This document shows, in pieces, positions 20,531-30,690 of a DNA stretch of 64,000 nucleotides (its first letter is position 1; each line of letters begins with the position of its first letter). Made by a program: the position numbers and the translations under genes. The notes under the pieces are model-generated. The model ran no database searches. It was not told the DNA's origin and saw nothing but the letters and a program-made list of their open reading frames with translations. The stretch is from Devosia sp. (GTDB taxonomy: Bacteria; Pseudomonadota; Alphaproteobacteria; Rhizobiales; Devosiaceae): positions 124,001-188,000 of the forward strand of contig NZ_JAQGJM010000009.1 of NCBI RefSeq assembly GCF_028290625.1, given 5' to 3'.

Positions 20531-21843
20531 GTCTGCAACGGCGCCTGGCCTCGCAATCCACCATGATCTTTGGCGCCCGTCTCGGCGGCTCCGGGCTGGT
20601 GTTTCTCACCCAGGCCTTGATCGCGCGCTTCTGGGGCGCGGAACTATTGGGCGAATATCTCCTGGTCACCGCCACGGTCAACCTGATCGCCGTGGTGATG
20701 CCTCTCGGCTTTCATACCGTCGGCGCTTACTTCGCCGCCGATTATCGGGCGCGCGGCGAAAAGCGCCAGCTCACTCAATTCATGATCCGCGCCTACGGCC
20801 ACGTGCTGGGCACGTTCGCCCTGCTGCTGGTGGCCGGCTATCCGCTGCTCAGCCTGCTCGGCCAGACCGACTCGGCACTGGGCCAGCATTTCGCGCCGCT
20901 GGTGCTGCTGGCGCTCAGCACAGGCCTCGTCCATGTCAACGGCTCGGTGCTGATCGGGCTCAAGCGACCGCTGGCCGGCTATTTCGCCGATGCGATTTTC
21001 CGGCCCATGGTGGTGCTCGCAGCGTTCCTCGTCGCATTGTCCTTCGCAGTGCCGGCCGAGGCGTTCGACCATATGCTTTGGATTATCGCCATTGCCTATG
21101 TGGCCGTGGCGCTTGGGCATTTCGGGTTCGTGATGACGACGCTCAAGACCGTGCCGGATACCGCCGCCGTGCGCACCGAGGATGTGCGCCGCTGGTGGCG
21201 TTTTGCGCTGCCCTGGGTACTGATTTCGCTGGCGACCGATTTCTTCTTCGACATCGACCTGCTGCTGTTGTCGCACTCGTTGCCCAAGGAGGAGCTGGCG
21301 ATCTTTGGCGTGTGCACGCGCATTTTCTCGCTGGTGTCGTTCGGCGTCGCCGCCGTCTACTCGGTGACCCTGCCGGATATTTTCGAGAGCGAGGTCAATG
21401 CCGACCGTGCTGCGTTCAATCGCAAGATCGGCGACGCCAACCTCGTCGCCAGCGGGTTGTCGCTGCTGCTGTTCGCGGGCATGGCCGTTGTTGGCCCGTT
21501 CGCGCTGATGCTGTTCGGTCCCAGCTTCACTGCCGGTGCCATGCCACTGGCGATCCTGTGCCTGGCGCTGGTGGTCCGCTCGGTGATGGGGCCGGCTTCG
21601 GTGGTGCTCTCGATGCACGATCGGCCCTATGCGAGCCTGCCGGCCGTGGGGCTGGGGATTGTTGCTCTTGTGGCGCTGAACTGGCTGCTGGTGCCGACCA
21701 TGGGCCTGCTGGGTGCGGCGATGGCGGCGACATTGGCGATCACGCTGTGGTCGGTGGCGCTGTGGTGGACCGCGTTGCGGACCGCCAAGCTCGATGTGTC
21801 GATCATGCAGCGGTTTCGGCGGGCTGCGACGGTGTCGGCCTAG
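20527..21843 (+). CDS. Polysaccharide biosynthesis / oligosaccharide flippase (MATE/Wzx-like)
   Basis: MSLQRRLASQSTMIFGARLGGSGLVFLTQALIARFWGAELLGEYLLV...; multi-TM; start overlaps the previous stop by 4 nt. Confidence 0.85.
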   Translation: MSLQRRLASQSTMIFGARLGGSGLVFLTQALIARFWGAELLGEYLLVTATVNLIAVVMPLGFHTVGAYFAADYRARGEKRQLTQFMIRAYGHVLGTFALLLVAGYPLLSLLGQTDSALGQHFAPLVLLALSTGLVHVNGSVLIGLKRPLAGYFADAIFRPMVVLAAFLVALSFAVPAEAFDHMLWIIAIAYVAVALGHFGFVMTTLKTVPDTAAVRTEDVRRWWRFALPWVLISLATDFFFDIDLLLLSHSLPKEELAIFGVCTRIFSLVSFGVAAVYSVTLPDIFESEVNADRAAFNRKIGDANLVASGLSLLLFAGMAVVGPFALMLFGPSFTAGAMPLAILCLALVVRSVMGPASVVLSMHDRPYASLPAVGLGIVALVALNWLLVPTMGLLGAAMAATLAITLWSVALWWTALRTAKLDVSIMQRFRRAATVSA

Positions 21844-21847
21844 AAAC

Positions 21848-21989
21848 ACCCCTCATCCGCCCTTCGGGCACCTTCTCCCACAAGGGGAGAAGGGGATGGA
21901 GCCGGGAATTTTCAGTCGTCAACCCTCGCCCCTTGTGGGAGAGGGATAGCTCGCGGCGCGTTCAGCGGAGCAAGCAGGGTGAGGGGGCT
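21848..21989. repeat. Intergenic palindromic repeat (family B)
   Basis: CCCCTCATCCGCC...TCTCCCACAAGGGGAGA ... CCCCTTGTGGGAGAGG...GGGTGAGGGGG inverted arms between convergent genes. Confidence 0.7.
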
Positions 21990-21991
21990 CT

Positions 21992-22558
21992 TCAAGCCCC
22001 CACCAATGCCCCCAACCTCTGCTTCAACCGCCCCAACCGTCCCAAATTCACCCCGTGGTCATAGCCCTCGCTGACCTTGGTGTATTGCTTTTCCACGAAC
22101 ACATAATCCTGCCCGAACAGGTGCTTTTCCATGGTGAATAGCGCTTTGTAGCCGTAGCGTCGCAGCAGGAGCAGGGCGACCTCGTTTTCGGGGCGCACGA
22201 AGGTGTAGGCCTTGTGGAAGCGACCGTTGTCCCAGTGCTCGTCGAAGGCGCGCATGCCGAACATGCCCAGCTTGGTGTCACGGAATTTAGGGAACACCCA
22301 GCTCCAATAGCGGAAAATCGCGCCATATTCTGGCCCCGAGACCATAGCGCCGCCGGGCTTGCCGTCGCTCATCATGATCATGATGTGCCAGGGGTCGTGG
22401 GCAATCAGCGCGCGCAGGAAGGGCTTGGTCAGCCGGCCCATTTCGTGGGCCTTGAAGATGTCGTTATAGTGCGGCGAGCTGGCGATCACGTCCATCAGTT
22501 CGGCATGGATCATGTCGATATCGGCGTTGGTCGCCGGTCGGATCTGCATTTCGGCCAT
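21992..22558 (-). CDS. Hypothetical protein, GNAT-like N-acetyltransferase
   Basis: MAEMQIRPATNADIDMIHAELMDVI... GNAT-like opening, FVRPENEVALLLLRRYGYKALFTMEKHL. Confidence 0.6.
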   Translation of the reverse strand: MAEMQIRPATNADIDMIHAELMDVIASSPHYNDIFKAHEMGRLTKPFLRALIAHDPWHIMIMMSDGKPGGAMVSGPEYGAIFRYWSWVFPKFRDTKLGMFGMRAFDEHWDNGRFHKAYTFVRPENEVALLLLRRYGYKALFTMEKHLFGQDYVFVEKQYTKVSEGYDHGVNLGRLGRLKQRLGALVGA

Positions 22559-22724
22559 GGCATCACCTCATCTGTCGAACATTGTAGCAAATTGAGAGCA
22601 CAGCTCGAAGCGCGTGCCGCTGCCGCAGTTAATGGGTTGTACTAGCGCGCCTTGGGAAACCTGCTTGCCCGGCGCGGAGCCGGTCACTAGAACAGGGGCG
22701 GGAGAGCCGAAGGGAGCCAAATCC

Positions 22725-24668
22725 ATGACCGAACAACACATATTTCCGCCCAGCGCGGCCACCATCGATCACGCGTTGGTCAATCCGGAACAATATGCGG
22801 AAATGTATGCCCGCTCGGTCAGCGACCCCGATGGCTTCTGGGCCGAACAGGCCAAGCGCATCGACTGGATCAAGGCGCCGACCACGATCAAGAACTCGAG
22901 CTTTGCCTATCCCGATGTCTCGATCAAATGGTTCGAGGACGGGGTGCTCAACATCTCGGCCAATTGCATCGACCGACATCTGGCGACGCGCGGCGACCAG
23001 GTGGCGCTGATCTGGGAAGGTGACACCCCCGGCAGCGACGCCAAGATTACTTATAATCAGCTTTATGCCGAGGTCTGCCGCTTCGCCAATGTGCTCAAGG
23101 CCCAGGGCGTCAAGAAGGGCGATCGCGTCACCATCTACATGCCGATGATCCCGGCAGCGGCTTACGCGATGCTGGCATGCGCGCGCATCGGCGCGGTGCA
23201 TTCCGTGGTGTTCGGCGGCTTTTCCCCCGATGCCGTCGCTGGCCGCATCGAGGATTGCGCCAGCACCATCGTCATCACCGCCGACGAAGGCCGTCGTGGC
23301 GGCAAGACCATTCCGCTCAAGGCTAATGTGGATGCGGCTTTGGCCAAGGCGCCGGGCGTCACGTCTGTAATCGTGATCAAGAACACTGGTGCGGACGTTG
23401 CCATGCAAGGCGGCCGCGACCTTTGGTACGAGGACGCCGCCAAGGGCGTGGCCGCCGAATGCGCGCCGGAGCCGATGAATGCGGAAGACCCGCTGTTCAT
23501 CCTTTACACGTCGGGCTCCACAGGCAAGCCCAAGGGCGTGCTGCATACCACCGGCGGCTACATCGTCTATGCGGCGATGACGCACGAGCTGACCTTCGAC
23601 TACCACGATGGCGATATCTATTGGTGCACGGCCGACGTCGGCTGGGTCACCGGCCACACCTATATCGTCTATGGCCCGCTCGCCAACGGCGCCACCAGCC
23701 TGATGTTCGAGGGCATTCCGACCTATCCGGATGCTGGCCGCTCGTGGGCTATCGTCGACAAATACAAGGTCAATATCTACTACACCGCCCCCACCGCGAT
23801 CCGCTCGCTGATGGGGATCGGGACGCAGTTCCTCGACGCGGCGGACCTCTCCAGCCTGCGCGTAATCGGTTCGGTGGGTGAGCCGATCAATCCGGAAGCC
23901 TGGATGTGGTATCATACTCATGTCGGCCGCGGTCGCTGCGCGGTGGTCGATACCTGGTGGCAGACCGAGACGGGCGGGCACATGATTACCTCGCTGCCCG
24001 GCGCCATCGCTACCAAGCCCGGTTCGGCGAGCTTCCCGTTCTTCGGGGTGCAGCCGGTCGTGCTGTCGCCTGAGGGCAAGCTGCAGGAGCAGACCAAGGC
24101 CGAGGGCGTTCTGGCCATCAAGGATAGCTGGCCGGGGCAGGCGCGCACCATCTGGGGCGATCATGCGCGGTTCGTCTCGACCTATTTCGAGACCTATAAG
24201 GGCTACTATTTCACCGGCGACGGCTGCCGCCGCGACGAGGACGGCTATTACTGGATCACCGGCCGCGTCGATGACGTGCTGAACGTTTCGGGCCACCGCC
24301 TCGGCACCGCCGAAGTCGAAAGCGCGCTGGTGGCCCATCCCAAGGTTTCCGAGGCCGCGGTCGTGGGCTATCCGCACGACATCAAGGGGCAGGGCATCTA
24401 CTGCTACGTCACCCTGATGGGCGGCGAAGTCGGTACCGACGCGCTCAAGACGGAATTGCGCAACTGGGTGCGCAAGGAAATCGGCCCCATTGCTTCGCCG
24501 GACCTGATCCAGTTCGCCCCCGGCCTGCCCAAGACCCGCAGCGGCAAGATCATGCGGCGGATTCTGCGCAAGGTGGCCGAGAACGATTTTGGCTCATTGG
24601 GGGATACGTCGACGCTGGCGGATCCGGCGGTGGTGACGGATTTGATCGAGAACCGGCAGAATCGGTAG
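22725..24668 (+). CDS. acs: Acetyl-CoA synthetase
   Basis: [28 protein letters not shown]..., [50 protein letters not shown]. Confidence 0.97.
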   Translation: MTEQHIFPPSAATIDHALVNPEQYAEMYARSVSDPDGFWAEQAKRIDWIKAPTTIKNSSFAYPDVSIKWFEDGVLNISANCIDRHLATRGDQVALIWEGDTPGSDAKITYNQLYAEVCRFANVLKAQGVKKGDRVTIYMPMIPAAAYAMLACARIGAVHSVVFGGFSPDAVAGRIEDCASTIVITADEGRRGGKTIPLKANVDAALAKAPGVTSVIVIKNTGADVAMQGGRDLWYEDAAKGVAAECAPEPMNAEDPLFILYTSGSTGKPKGVLHTTGGYIVYAAMTHELTFDYHDGDIYWCTADVGWVTGHTYIVYGPLANGATSLMFEGIPTYPDAGRSWAIVDKYKVNIYYTAPTAIRSLMGIGTQFLDAADLSSLRVIGSVGEPINPEAWMWYHTHVGRGRCAVVDTWWQTETGGHMITSLPGAIATKPGSASFPFFGVQPVVLSPEGKLQEQTKAEGVLAIKDSWPGQARTIWGDHARFVSTYFETYKGYYFTGDGCRRDEDGYYWITGRVDDVLNVSGHRLGTAEVESALVAHPKVSEAAVVGYPHDIKGQGIYCYVTLMGGEVGTDALKTELRNWVRKEIGPIASPDLIQFAPGLPKTRSGKIMRRILRKVAENDFGSLGDTSTLADPAVVTDLIENRQNR

Positions 24669-24926
24669 GGTACCCGCCAGTAAAATCGGACGGGGACCCC
24701 AAGATCCCCGCCCGACAATTCGGCGGCAGCCCCGGGCCGAAAGGTTGAAGAACGGCGCGGGCCCCTAGCCGCCATCGCCAGCATCTCACTCTTTGGACGA
24801 AGCCAGCATCCCCCGTTCGGGGGGTGTGGCCGAAAAATCTGATCCGTATCAGTCTGCGCGCGCCATTGTTTCGGCTGGTTTCCCGCATCATCGTGCGGCC
24901 AGCGAATCGTCACCGGGATCCCCGTC

Positions 24927-26024
24927 TTGCCCCCATTCCTGCCTAGGCTGCTGCTGGCGCTGGCCTTGCTTGCCGCGCCGCTCGTTCCGGCCCACGCGGC
25001 GACGCTCGAAAAGATGGCCGGGCAGATGATCGTGATCGGCTTTCAGGGCGACGATGCCGACGATGCCTCGGTCAAGGCGCTGCGCGACGAGATCGCGGCT
25101 GGGCGCCTGGGCGGCGTGATGTATCTCAAGACCAATGTGAAAAGCCTCGATGCGGTCAAGGCGATGAACACGGAATTCAAGGCGGCCTCGCCCGAATTGC
25201 CGCCCTTCATTACCCTCGACCAGGAGGGCGGCTCGGTGGAGCGGCTGACCCGCGATGTCGGGTTTCTGGAAGTTCCCAGTGCGGTCACCGTGGCGGCCAG
25301 CGATTCGACGGCCAAGGCCGAGGCGATCTATTCCAGCATGGCGCAGGATATCGCCGCGCTTGGTTTCACGGTCAATTTCGGACCAGTTGCCGACGTCAAC
25401 GTCAATCCGAACAACCAGGTCATCGCCAAGTTCGGGCGCTCGTTCAGCCCCGATCCTGCGGTGGTGACGCAATATGACCAGGCCTTCATCAATGCCCACC
25501 ACAAGGCGGGGCTGCTGACCTCGCTCAAGCATTTCCCCGGCCATGGCTCGTCCACCGCCGATAGCCATGCCGGTTTCGTCGACATCACCGGCACTTGGAG
25601 CAAGGCCGAACTCGATCCCTATCGCGGGCTGATCGCGGCTGGTTATGCCGATATGATCATGGTCGGCCATCTCTACCATGCCGATTATTCCGGCACAGAT
25701 CAAAAGCTGCCGGCGTCGCTGTCGCCGCAATGGATCACCGGGGTGCTGCGCGACGAGCTGGGTTTCAAGGGTGTGGTCATCAGTGACGACCTGGAAATGG
25801 GCGCTATCCGCAAGCTGTTCAACTTGCACGATACGGTCATCCGCGCCGTCAGCGCCGGCACAGATGTGTTGCTGTTTTCCAATACCGCGGACTATCACGC
25901 CGGGCTGGGCAAGGAGATTTTGACCATCCTGGTGGATGAAGCCGGCAAGGACCCCGCCTTCGCCGCTCGGATCGAGGAAAGCTATAACCGCATCGTCGCG
26001 CTGAAGTCGCGGTTGCCACATTAG
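24927..26024 (+). CDS. Glycoside hydrolase family 3 protein (beta-N-acetylhexosaminidase, NagZ-like), exported
   Basis: Signal-like MPPFLPRLLLALALLAAPLVPAHA; ITLDQEGGSVERLT; KHFPGHGSSTADSHAG; VISDDLEMGAI. Confidence 0.9.
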   Translation: MPPFLPRLLLALALLAAPLVPAHAATLEKMAGQMIVIGFQGDDADDASVKALRDEIAAGRLGGVMYLKTNVKSLDAVKAMNTEFKAASPELPPFITLDQEGGSVERLTRDVGFLEVPSAVTVAASDSTAKAEAIYSSMAQDIAALGFTVNFGPVADVNVNPNNQVIAKFGRSFSPDPAVVTQYDQAFINAHHKAGLLTSLKHFPGHGSSTADSHAGFVDITGTWSKAELDPYRGLIAAGYADMIMVGHLYHADYSGTDQKLPASLSPQWITGVLRDELGFKGVVISDDLEMGAIRKLFNLHDTVIRAVSAGTDVLLFSNTADYHAGLGKEILTILVDEAGKDPAFAARIEESYNRIVALKSRLPH

Positions 26025-26051
26025 GGCGTAGTCACCACGGCGCTATCCAGC

Positions 26052-26144
26052 CCCACATAGTCATCCCTGGCAGGCGGGGACCTCCGTTTCCTTGCTGCAT
26101 CGCCAAACAGAGGTTCCCGCCTGCGCGGGAATGACCCGGTGGGT
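26052..26144. repeat. REP-like palindromic intergenic element (copy 2, family A)
   Basis: TCATCCCTGGCAGGCGGGGACCTCCGTTT / AACAGAGGTTCCCGCCTGCGCGGGAATGA; same family as 3892-3984. Confidence 0.8.
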
Positions 26145-26287
26145 GGGTCGATTCGGTCCCACACGCGGTCGGCGCTGCTCAATCCACCAGTAATTCCGGC
26201 CATTTCGCCGTCGCTGTTCCTTCTTGCGCGCGTGGCGGATAAGATAGCCGTCCGCGCTGGTCGCGGGGGCAGCAGGAGACAGCGCGC

Positions 26288-27088
26288 TTGACGATCGAAG
26301 GCCGGGAAACGCGCCATGTGCGCGCGATATTCATTTCCGACGTCCATCTGGGCATGCGACCGATTCGGGTCGGGCAATTGATCGCGTTTCTGCGCGCCCA
26401 TGATGCCGATACCATCTATCTGGTCGGCGATATTCTCGATGGCTGGCGACTGGCCAAATCCTGGCACTGGCCCAGCGAATACAATGTGCTGGTGCAATTG
26501 CTGCTCGACAAGGCGCTGGCCGGCACGCGCGTGGTCTATCTGCCTGGAAACCATGACGAATTCCTGCGCGAATATCTCGGCACTTATTTCGGCGAAGTCG
26601 AGATCATCGATCGCACTATCCACACCACGGCGCTCGGCAAGACCTATCTGGTCATCCATGGCGACCAGTTCGACGTGGTGGTGATGAACGCCAAATGGCT
26701 CGCCCATGTGGGGGACTGGGCCTACAATTTCGCCCTGCGCGTCAACATCGCCATCAATTGGACCCGCCGCCGGCTGGGGCTGCAATATTGGTCGCTGTCG
26801 GCCTGGGCCAAGCAAAAGGTCAAGAACGCGGTCAGTATTATCGGCCGTTTCGAGGAGGCTTTGGTGCACGAAGCCAAGGTTTCGGGGGTCGATGGCGTTA
26901 TTTGCGGCCACATTCATTTTGCCGACATGCACGACAGGTTAGGTATCCACTACATCAATACGGGTGACTGGGTGGAATCGTGCACAGCGATCGTGGAAAC
27001 CCCGGATGGCCAGTTCGAACTGGTCAAATGGACCGAGATGGCGGCTGGAGAGCCGCGCAAATTCAGGCTGCGGCGCGCCGCGTCCTGA
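26288..27088 (+). CDS. Calcineurin-like metallophosphoesterase, PlcP / LpxH-like
   Basis: VRAIFISDVHLGMRPIRVGQLIAFLRAHDADTIYLVGDILDGWRL...YLPGNHDEFLREYL...GVICGHIHFADMHDRLGIHYINTGDWVESCTA. Confidence 0.85.
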   Translation: MTIEGRETRHVRAIFISDVHLGMRPIRVGQLIAFLRAHDADTIYLVGDILDGWRLAKSWHWPSEYNVLVQLLLDKALAGTRVVYLPGNHDEFLREYLGTYFGEVEIIDRTIHTTALGKTYLVIHGDQFDVVVMNAKWLAHVGDWAYNFALRVNIAINWTRRRLGLQYWSLSAWAKQKVKNAVSIIGRFEEALVHEAKVSGVDGVICGHIHFADMHDRLGIHYINTGDWVESCTAIVETPDGQFELVKWTEMAAGEPRKFRLRRAAS

Positions 27089-28107
27089 TCGTCACCGATG
27101 CGTGGCGGCCCCAGACCAATGGTGTGGTTCGCACGCTCGAATCACTGGGGCGCGAACTTGAGCGACGTGACATCGAGGTCCGCTACCTGACGCCGGAGCG
27201 GTTCTGGACACTGCCGGTGCCGACTTATCCCGAAATAAGGCTGTCGCTGGCGACGCAGAGCAGCGTCGCGGCCTTCATCGACGGGGTTGCGCCGCACCAT
27301 ATCCACATCGCGACCGAAGGCCCGTTGGGGCTGCAGGCGCGGCAATATTGCCTCGATCGGGGCCTCGCCTTCACCACCAGCTTCCACACCCGGTTTCCCG
27401 AATATCTGGCGGCTCGCATGCCGGTGCATCCGGACTGGAGCTATGGCTATTTCCGCTGGTTCCATCAGCCCGCCACCCGCACCATGGTGCCGACGCCATC
27501 GCTGCTGGCCGAATTGTCCGAGCGCGGCCTGGGCAATCTGGCGCTGTGGTCGCGCGGCGTTGATTCGTCCCGCTTCTCGCCGGGGCCCAAATCGCGCTTT
27601 CTCGATCTGCCGGGGCCGCACCTGCTCTATGTCGGCCGCGTCGCCGCCGAAAAATCCATCGAGGATTTTTTGCGGTTGAAGGTCGAGGGCACCAAGATCG
27701 TGGTCGGTGACGGGCCGGATCGCGCGGCGTTGCAGCACAACTATCCGGACGCGGTGTTTCTCGGCTATCAGTTTGGCGAGGAACTGGCGGCGCTCTACCG
27801 CAGCGCCGATGTGTTCGTCTTCCCCAGCCGCACCGACACGTTTGGCAATGTGTTGATCGAGGCACTGGCTTCGGGCGTGCCGGTGGCGGCCTATCCGGTC
27901 ACGGGTCCTAAAGATATCGTCACCGATTTCCAGGCTGGCGCGCTCGACCTGGACCTCGGCGCCGCGGTTAGCCGGGCTCTCACGCTGTCACGCACGGCCG
28001 CCCGCAAGCTGGGCGAAAGCTTCACCTATTCGGCCAGTGCCGGGCAGTTTCTTGGCGCCCTGGTGCCGGTGGGGCAGATGCTTTCACAATTGGCCACTGC
28101 CGGCTGA
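27028..28107 (+). CDS. Glycosyltransferase family 4/1 (Agt/SqdX-like diacylglycerol glycosyltransferase candidate)
   Basis: RRVLIVTDAWRPQTNGVVRTLESLGRELERRDIEVRYLTPERFWTLPVPTYPEIRL...VFVFPSRTDTFGNVLIEALASGVPVAAYPVTGP; overlaps the upstream CDS, exact start uncertain. Confidence 0.88.
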   Translation: MDRDGGWRAAQIQAAARRVLIVTDAWRPQTNGVVRTLESLGRELERRDIEVRYLTPERFWTLPVPTYPEIRLSLATQSSVAAFIDGVAPHHIHIATEGPLGLQARQYCLDRGLAFTTSFHTRFPEYLAARMPVHPDWSYGYFRWFHQPATRTMVPTPSLLAELSERGLGNLALWSRGVDSSRFSPGPKSRFLDLPGPHLLYVGRVAAEKSIEDFLRLKVEGTKIVVGDGPDRAALQHNYPDAVFLGYQFGEELAALYRSADVFVFPSRTDTFGNVLIEALASGVPVAAYPVTGPKDIVTDFQAGALDLDLGAAVSRALTLSRTAARKLGESFTYSASAGQFLGALVPVGQMLSQLATAG

Positions 28108-28201
28108 AATCCCGGCCCCTGTGGCCGATCCGCCCTTGCGCAGCAGCGCGGTTGGCGTCAGGACACCACTCGGGTGGTTATTTTCGCCCGGAGTTCATTT
28201 C

Positions 28202-29392
28202 ATGTCGGCTGTATTGGCGCGCTGGGCGAGCCCAGAATTACGCGCGTCGGTCTTTCATTTCACGGTCTTCGGCACCGGTGCCGTCGCCTCGGTTTATCTG
28301 GGCATCTGGCTGACGCTGAAAGGCATTCACCCCGACCAGATCGGCGTGATCAGCGCCTTGCCGGTGTTTGGCCTTTTGGTCCTCAACCTGTTTATCGGGC
28401 GCTTGGCCGACAAAGCCGGTGACTGGCGCACGGTCATTCTCATTCTGTCGCTGCTGGGCGCAGCCTTTCCCATCGGCCTGTTCTTCGTCAATGAGTTCTG
28501 GGGCATCCTGCTGGTCTGGGCCTTCTGCACCATGTCGGCCGGGGCCATTCCGCCCGTGATCGATGCGGCGACAGTGCGGTTGACCCAGCGTAATGGCACC
28601 GATTTCGGCGCCGTGCGCGCCTGGGGCACCGTGGGCTATGTGGTCGGCGCCGCTGGCACGGGCGTGGTCGCCACCGTTTTCGGCCCGCATGCCTTCGTCC
28701 CGCTATTCTTTGCGATGTCCGTGTTCCGCGCGCTGACGGCTTTGCAATTGCCACGGTTCCGGGCGCCGCCGCAGGCAGCGACTCTGGCCGCCGTCAATGC
28801 GCGGCCTGGCGCCAGCAGATTGCGCGAAGTGCTCAAGCCGTGGTTTGTGCTGCCGCTATTGGCGTTCGCGCTGGTCAATTCCAGTCACGCCATCATCGGC
28901 ACGTTTTCGGCCCTGCTCTGGCATGTCGATGGCGTGCCCGACTACTATATCGGCCCCTTGCTGGCGATTTCGGCCGCCGCGGAAGCGGTGATGATGTTCG
29001 TCTGGCGGCGCATCGGCGGCCGTTTCAGTGCCCGCAACATGATTCTGCTGGCCGCCATTGCGGCTATCGTGCGCTATGCCATCATGGCATTTAGCCCACC
29101 GGTGGCGGTGCTGTTCGCCATTCAAATGCTGCACGCGCTGACCTTTGGGGTGGGCTATTTCGGCGTCGTGCATTTCATCGCCAACTGGACGCGCGAGGAA
29201 ATCGCCGCCGAGGCGCAGGGGTTTGCCAATGTTCTGCAACAGGGTGTTTCCGTTGTCGCGCTGATGGGATTTGGTCTGCTCATCACCCATTTTGGCACGC
29301 ATTCGTTCCTGGCATCCTCGATTGCCGGCGCCCTGGCCGTGGCCTGCGTGCTGATTTCTCTGCGCTTGCGGCCAGCCAAGGATGCGCATTGA
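28202..29392 (+). CDS. MFS transporter (phenylpropionate-transporter-like), copy 1
   Basis: FHFTVFGTGAVASVYLGIWLTLKGIHPDQIGVISALPVFGLLVLNLFIGRLADKAGDWR. Confidence 0.88.
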   Translation: MSAVLARWASPELRASVFHFTVFGTGAVASVYLGIWLTLKGIHPDQIGVISALPVFGLLVLNLFIGRLADKAGDWRTVILILSLLGAAFPIGLFFVNEFWGILLVWAFCTMSAGAIPPVIDAATVRLTQRNGTDFGAVRAWGTVGYVVGAAGTGVVATVFGPHAFVPLFFAMSVFRALTALQLPRFRAPPQAATLAAVNARPGASRLREVLKPWFVLPLLAFALVNSSHAIIGTFSALLWHVDGVPDYYIGPLLAISAAAEAVMMFVWRRIGGRFSARNMILLAAIAAIVRYAIMAFSPPVAVLFAIQMLHALTFGVGYFGVVHFIANWTREEIAAEAQGFANVLQQGVSVVALMGFGLLITHFGTHSFLASSIAGALAVACVLISLRLRPAKDAH

Positions 29393-29490
29393 CTGGCCCT
29401 CTGAAATCGATATGGCTGGTTCGATATTGACAGTTCTCTGATTTGCCGCCGCTCGAGCGCGGGCCGCATGCAACCGAGTTTATCTTCAGC

Positions 29491-30690
29491 ATGGCTTTGA
29501 CCGAGGCTGCTCCGCGCGTTTCCCCCGAACTGCGCACGACCGCCTTCTATTTCACCTATTTCATGGCCGGTGGCGCCTCCGTGGTGTTCCTGCCGATCTG
29601 GCTGGCGCAGAAGGGCATCAATCCCGAGCAGACCGGTATCATCAATGCGCTGCCGATTTTTCTGATCATAGCGCTCAACCTGGTGGTGGGGCGCATTGCC
29701 GACCGGGCCAGCGACTGGCGCCAGGTGATCGTTATCGGCGCACTGATCGCCGGCATCATTCCCATCGGCCTGCTCTGGGTCAATGAATTCTGGGGTATCC
29801 TGCTGGTCTGGACGCTGGCCTCGCTGCCGCCCGGAGCCATCGGCCCGGTGATGGACGCCGCCACCATGCGCATGACCCGTCGCAACGGTACCGATTTCGG
29901 CACGATTCGCGCTTGGGGCACGGTCGGCTATATGCTGCTCAACGCCGGGACGGGGTTCCTGGTGGTGTGGTTCGGTTTCGATATTTTCGTGCCGCTATTC
30001 ATCGGCCTGGTGCTGTTGCGCGCGGCGGTGGCACTGTTCCTGCCCAAATTCCGCGCGCCGGTGAACGAGGCCACGATCGGCGCTGCCCGGCCGGTGGCGG
30101 GCAAGCTGCGCGAAGTGCTGAAACCCTGGTTCCTGCTGCCGCTGGCCGGGTTTTCGATCATTTACGGCACTCACTGGATTCTGAACGCCTTCGCGGCCTT
30201 GCTGTGGAAGCAGCAGGGCATTTCCGAGGACATTATTGGCCCGCTGATTGCGCTGGGCGCCTTCTCCGAGGCCGCAATGATGTTTGCCTGGCGGTTCTTT
30301 GGCGGAAGGGTATCCGCGCGAACCGTGCTGCTGATCTCGGCGGTCGTCACCGTGCTGCGCTGGGTTGCGATGGCGTTTTCGCCGCCGGTCTGGCTGCTGA
30401 TTCCGTTGCAGATGCTGCACGGCGTCACCTTTGCGCTGGGCTATCTCGGCGGTGTGCATTTCATCGCCAACTGGACCAGCGAGGACATCGCCGCGGAAAC
30501 CCAGAGCTATTTCGTGGTGGCGCAGCAGGCTATGTCGGTCATCGCGCTGGTCGGCTTCGGCTGGATCGTCGGCGCCCTGGGGCCGCACGGCTATTTCGTC
30601 GCGGCGGCCTTCGCTGCCGTGGGCGCGCTCTGCATCTGGCTGTCCAAGGCCATGGTGGCGCCCAAGAAGGACGCGCTGAGCGGCAGCTAA
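29491..30690 (+). CDS. MFS transporter, copy 2 (tandem paralog)
   Basis: FYFTYFMAGGASVVFLPIWLAQKGINPEQTGIINALPIFLIIALNLVVGRIADRASDWR aligns to copy 1 along its length. Confidence 0.88.
   Translation: MALTEAAPRVSPELRTTAFYFTYFMAGGASVVFLPIWLAQKGINPEQTGIINALPIFLIIALNLVVGRIADRASDWRQVIVIGALIAGIIPIGLLWVNEFWGILLVWTLASLPPGAIGPVMDAATMRMTRRNGTDFGTIRAWGTVGYMLLNAGTGFLVVWFGFDIFVPLFIGLVLLRAAVALFLPKFRAPVNEATIGAARPVAGKLREVLKPWFLLPLAGFSIIYGTHWILNAFAALLWKQQGISEDIIGPLIALGAFSEAAMMFAWRFFGGRVSARTVLLISAVVTVLRWVAMAFSPPVWLLIPLQMLHGVTFALGYLGGVHFIANWTSEDIAAETQSYFVVAQQAMSVIALVGFGWIVGALGPHGYFVAAAFAAVGALCIWLSKAMVAPKKDALSGS

Noticed and set aside
22629-24377. 582-aa minus-strand ORF opposite acs
   Set aside because: Antisense shadow of a clear acetyl-CoA synthetase gene
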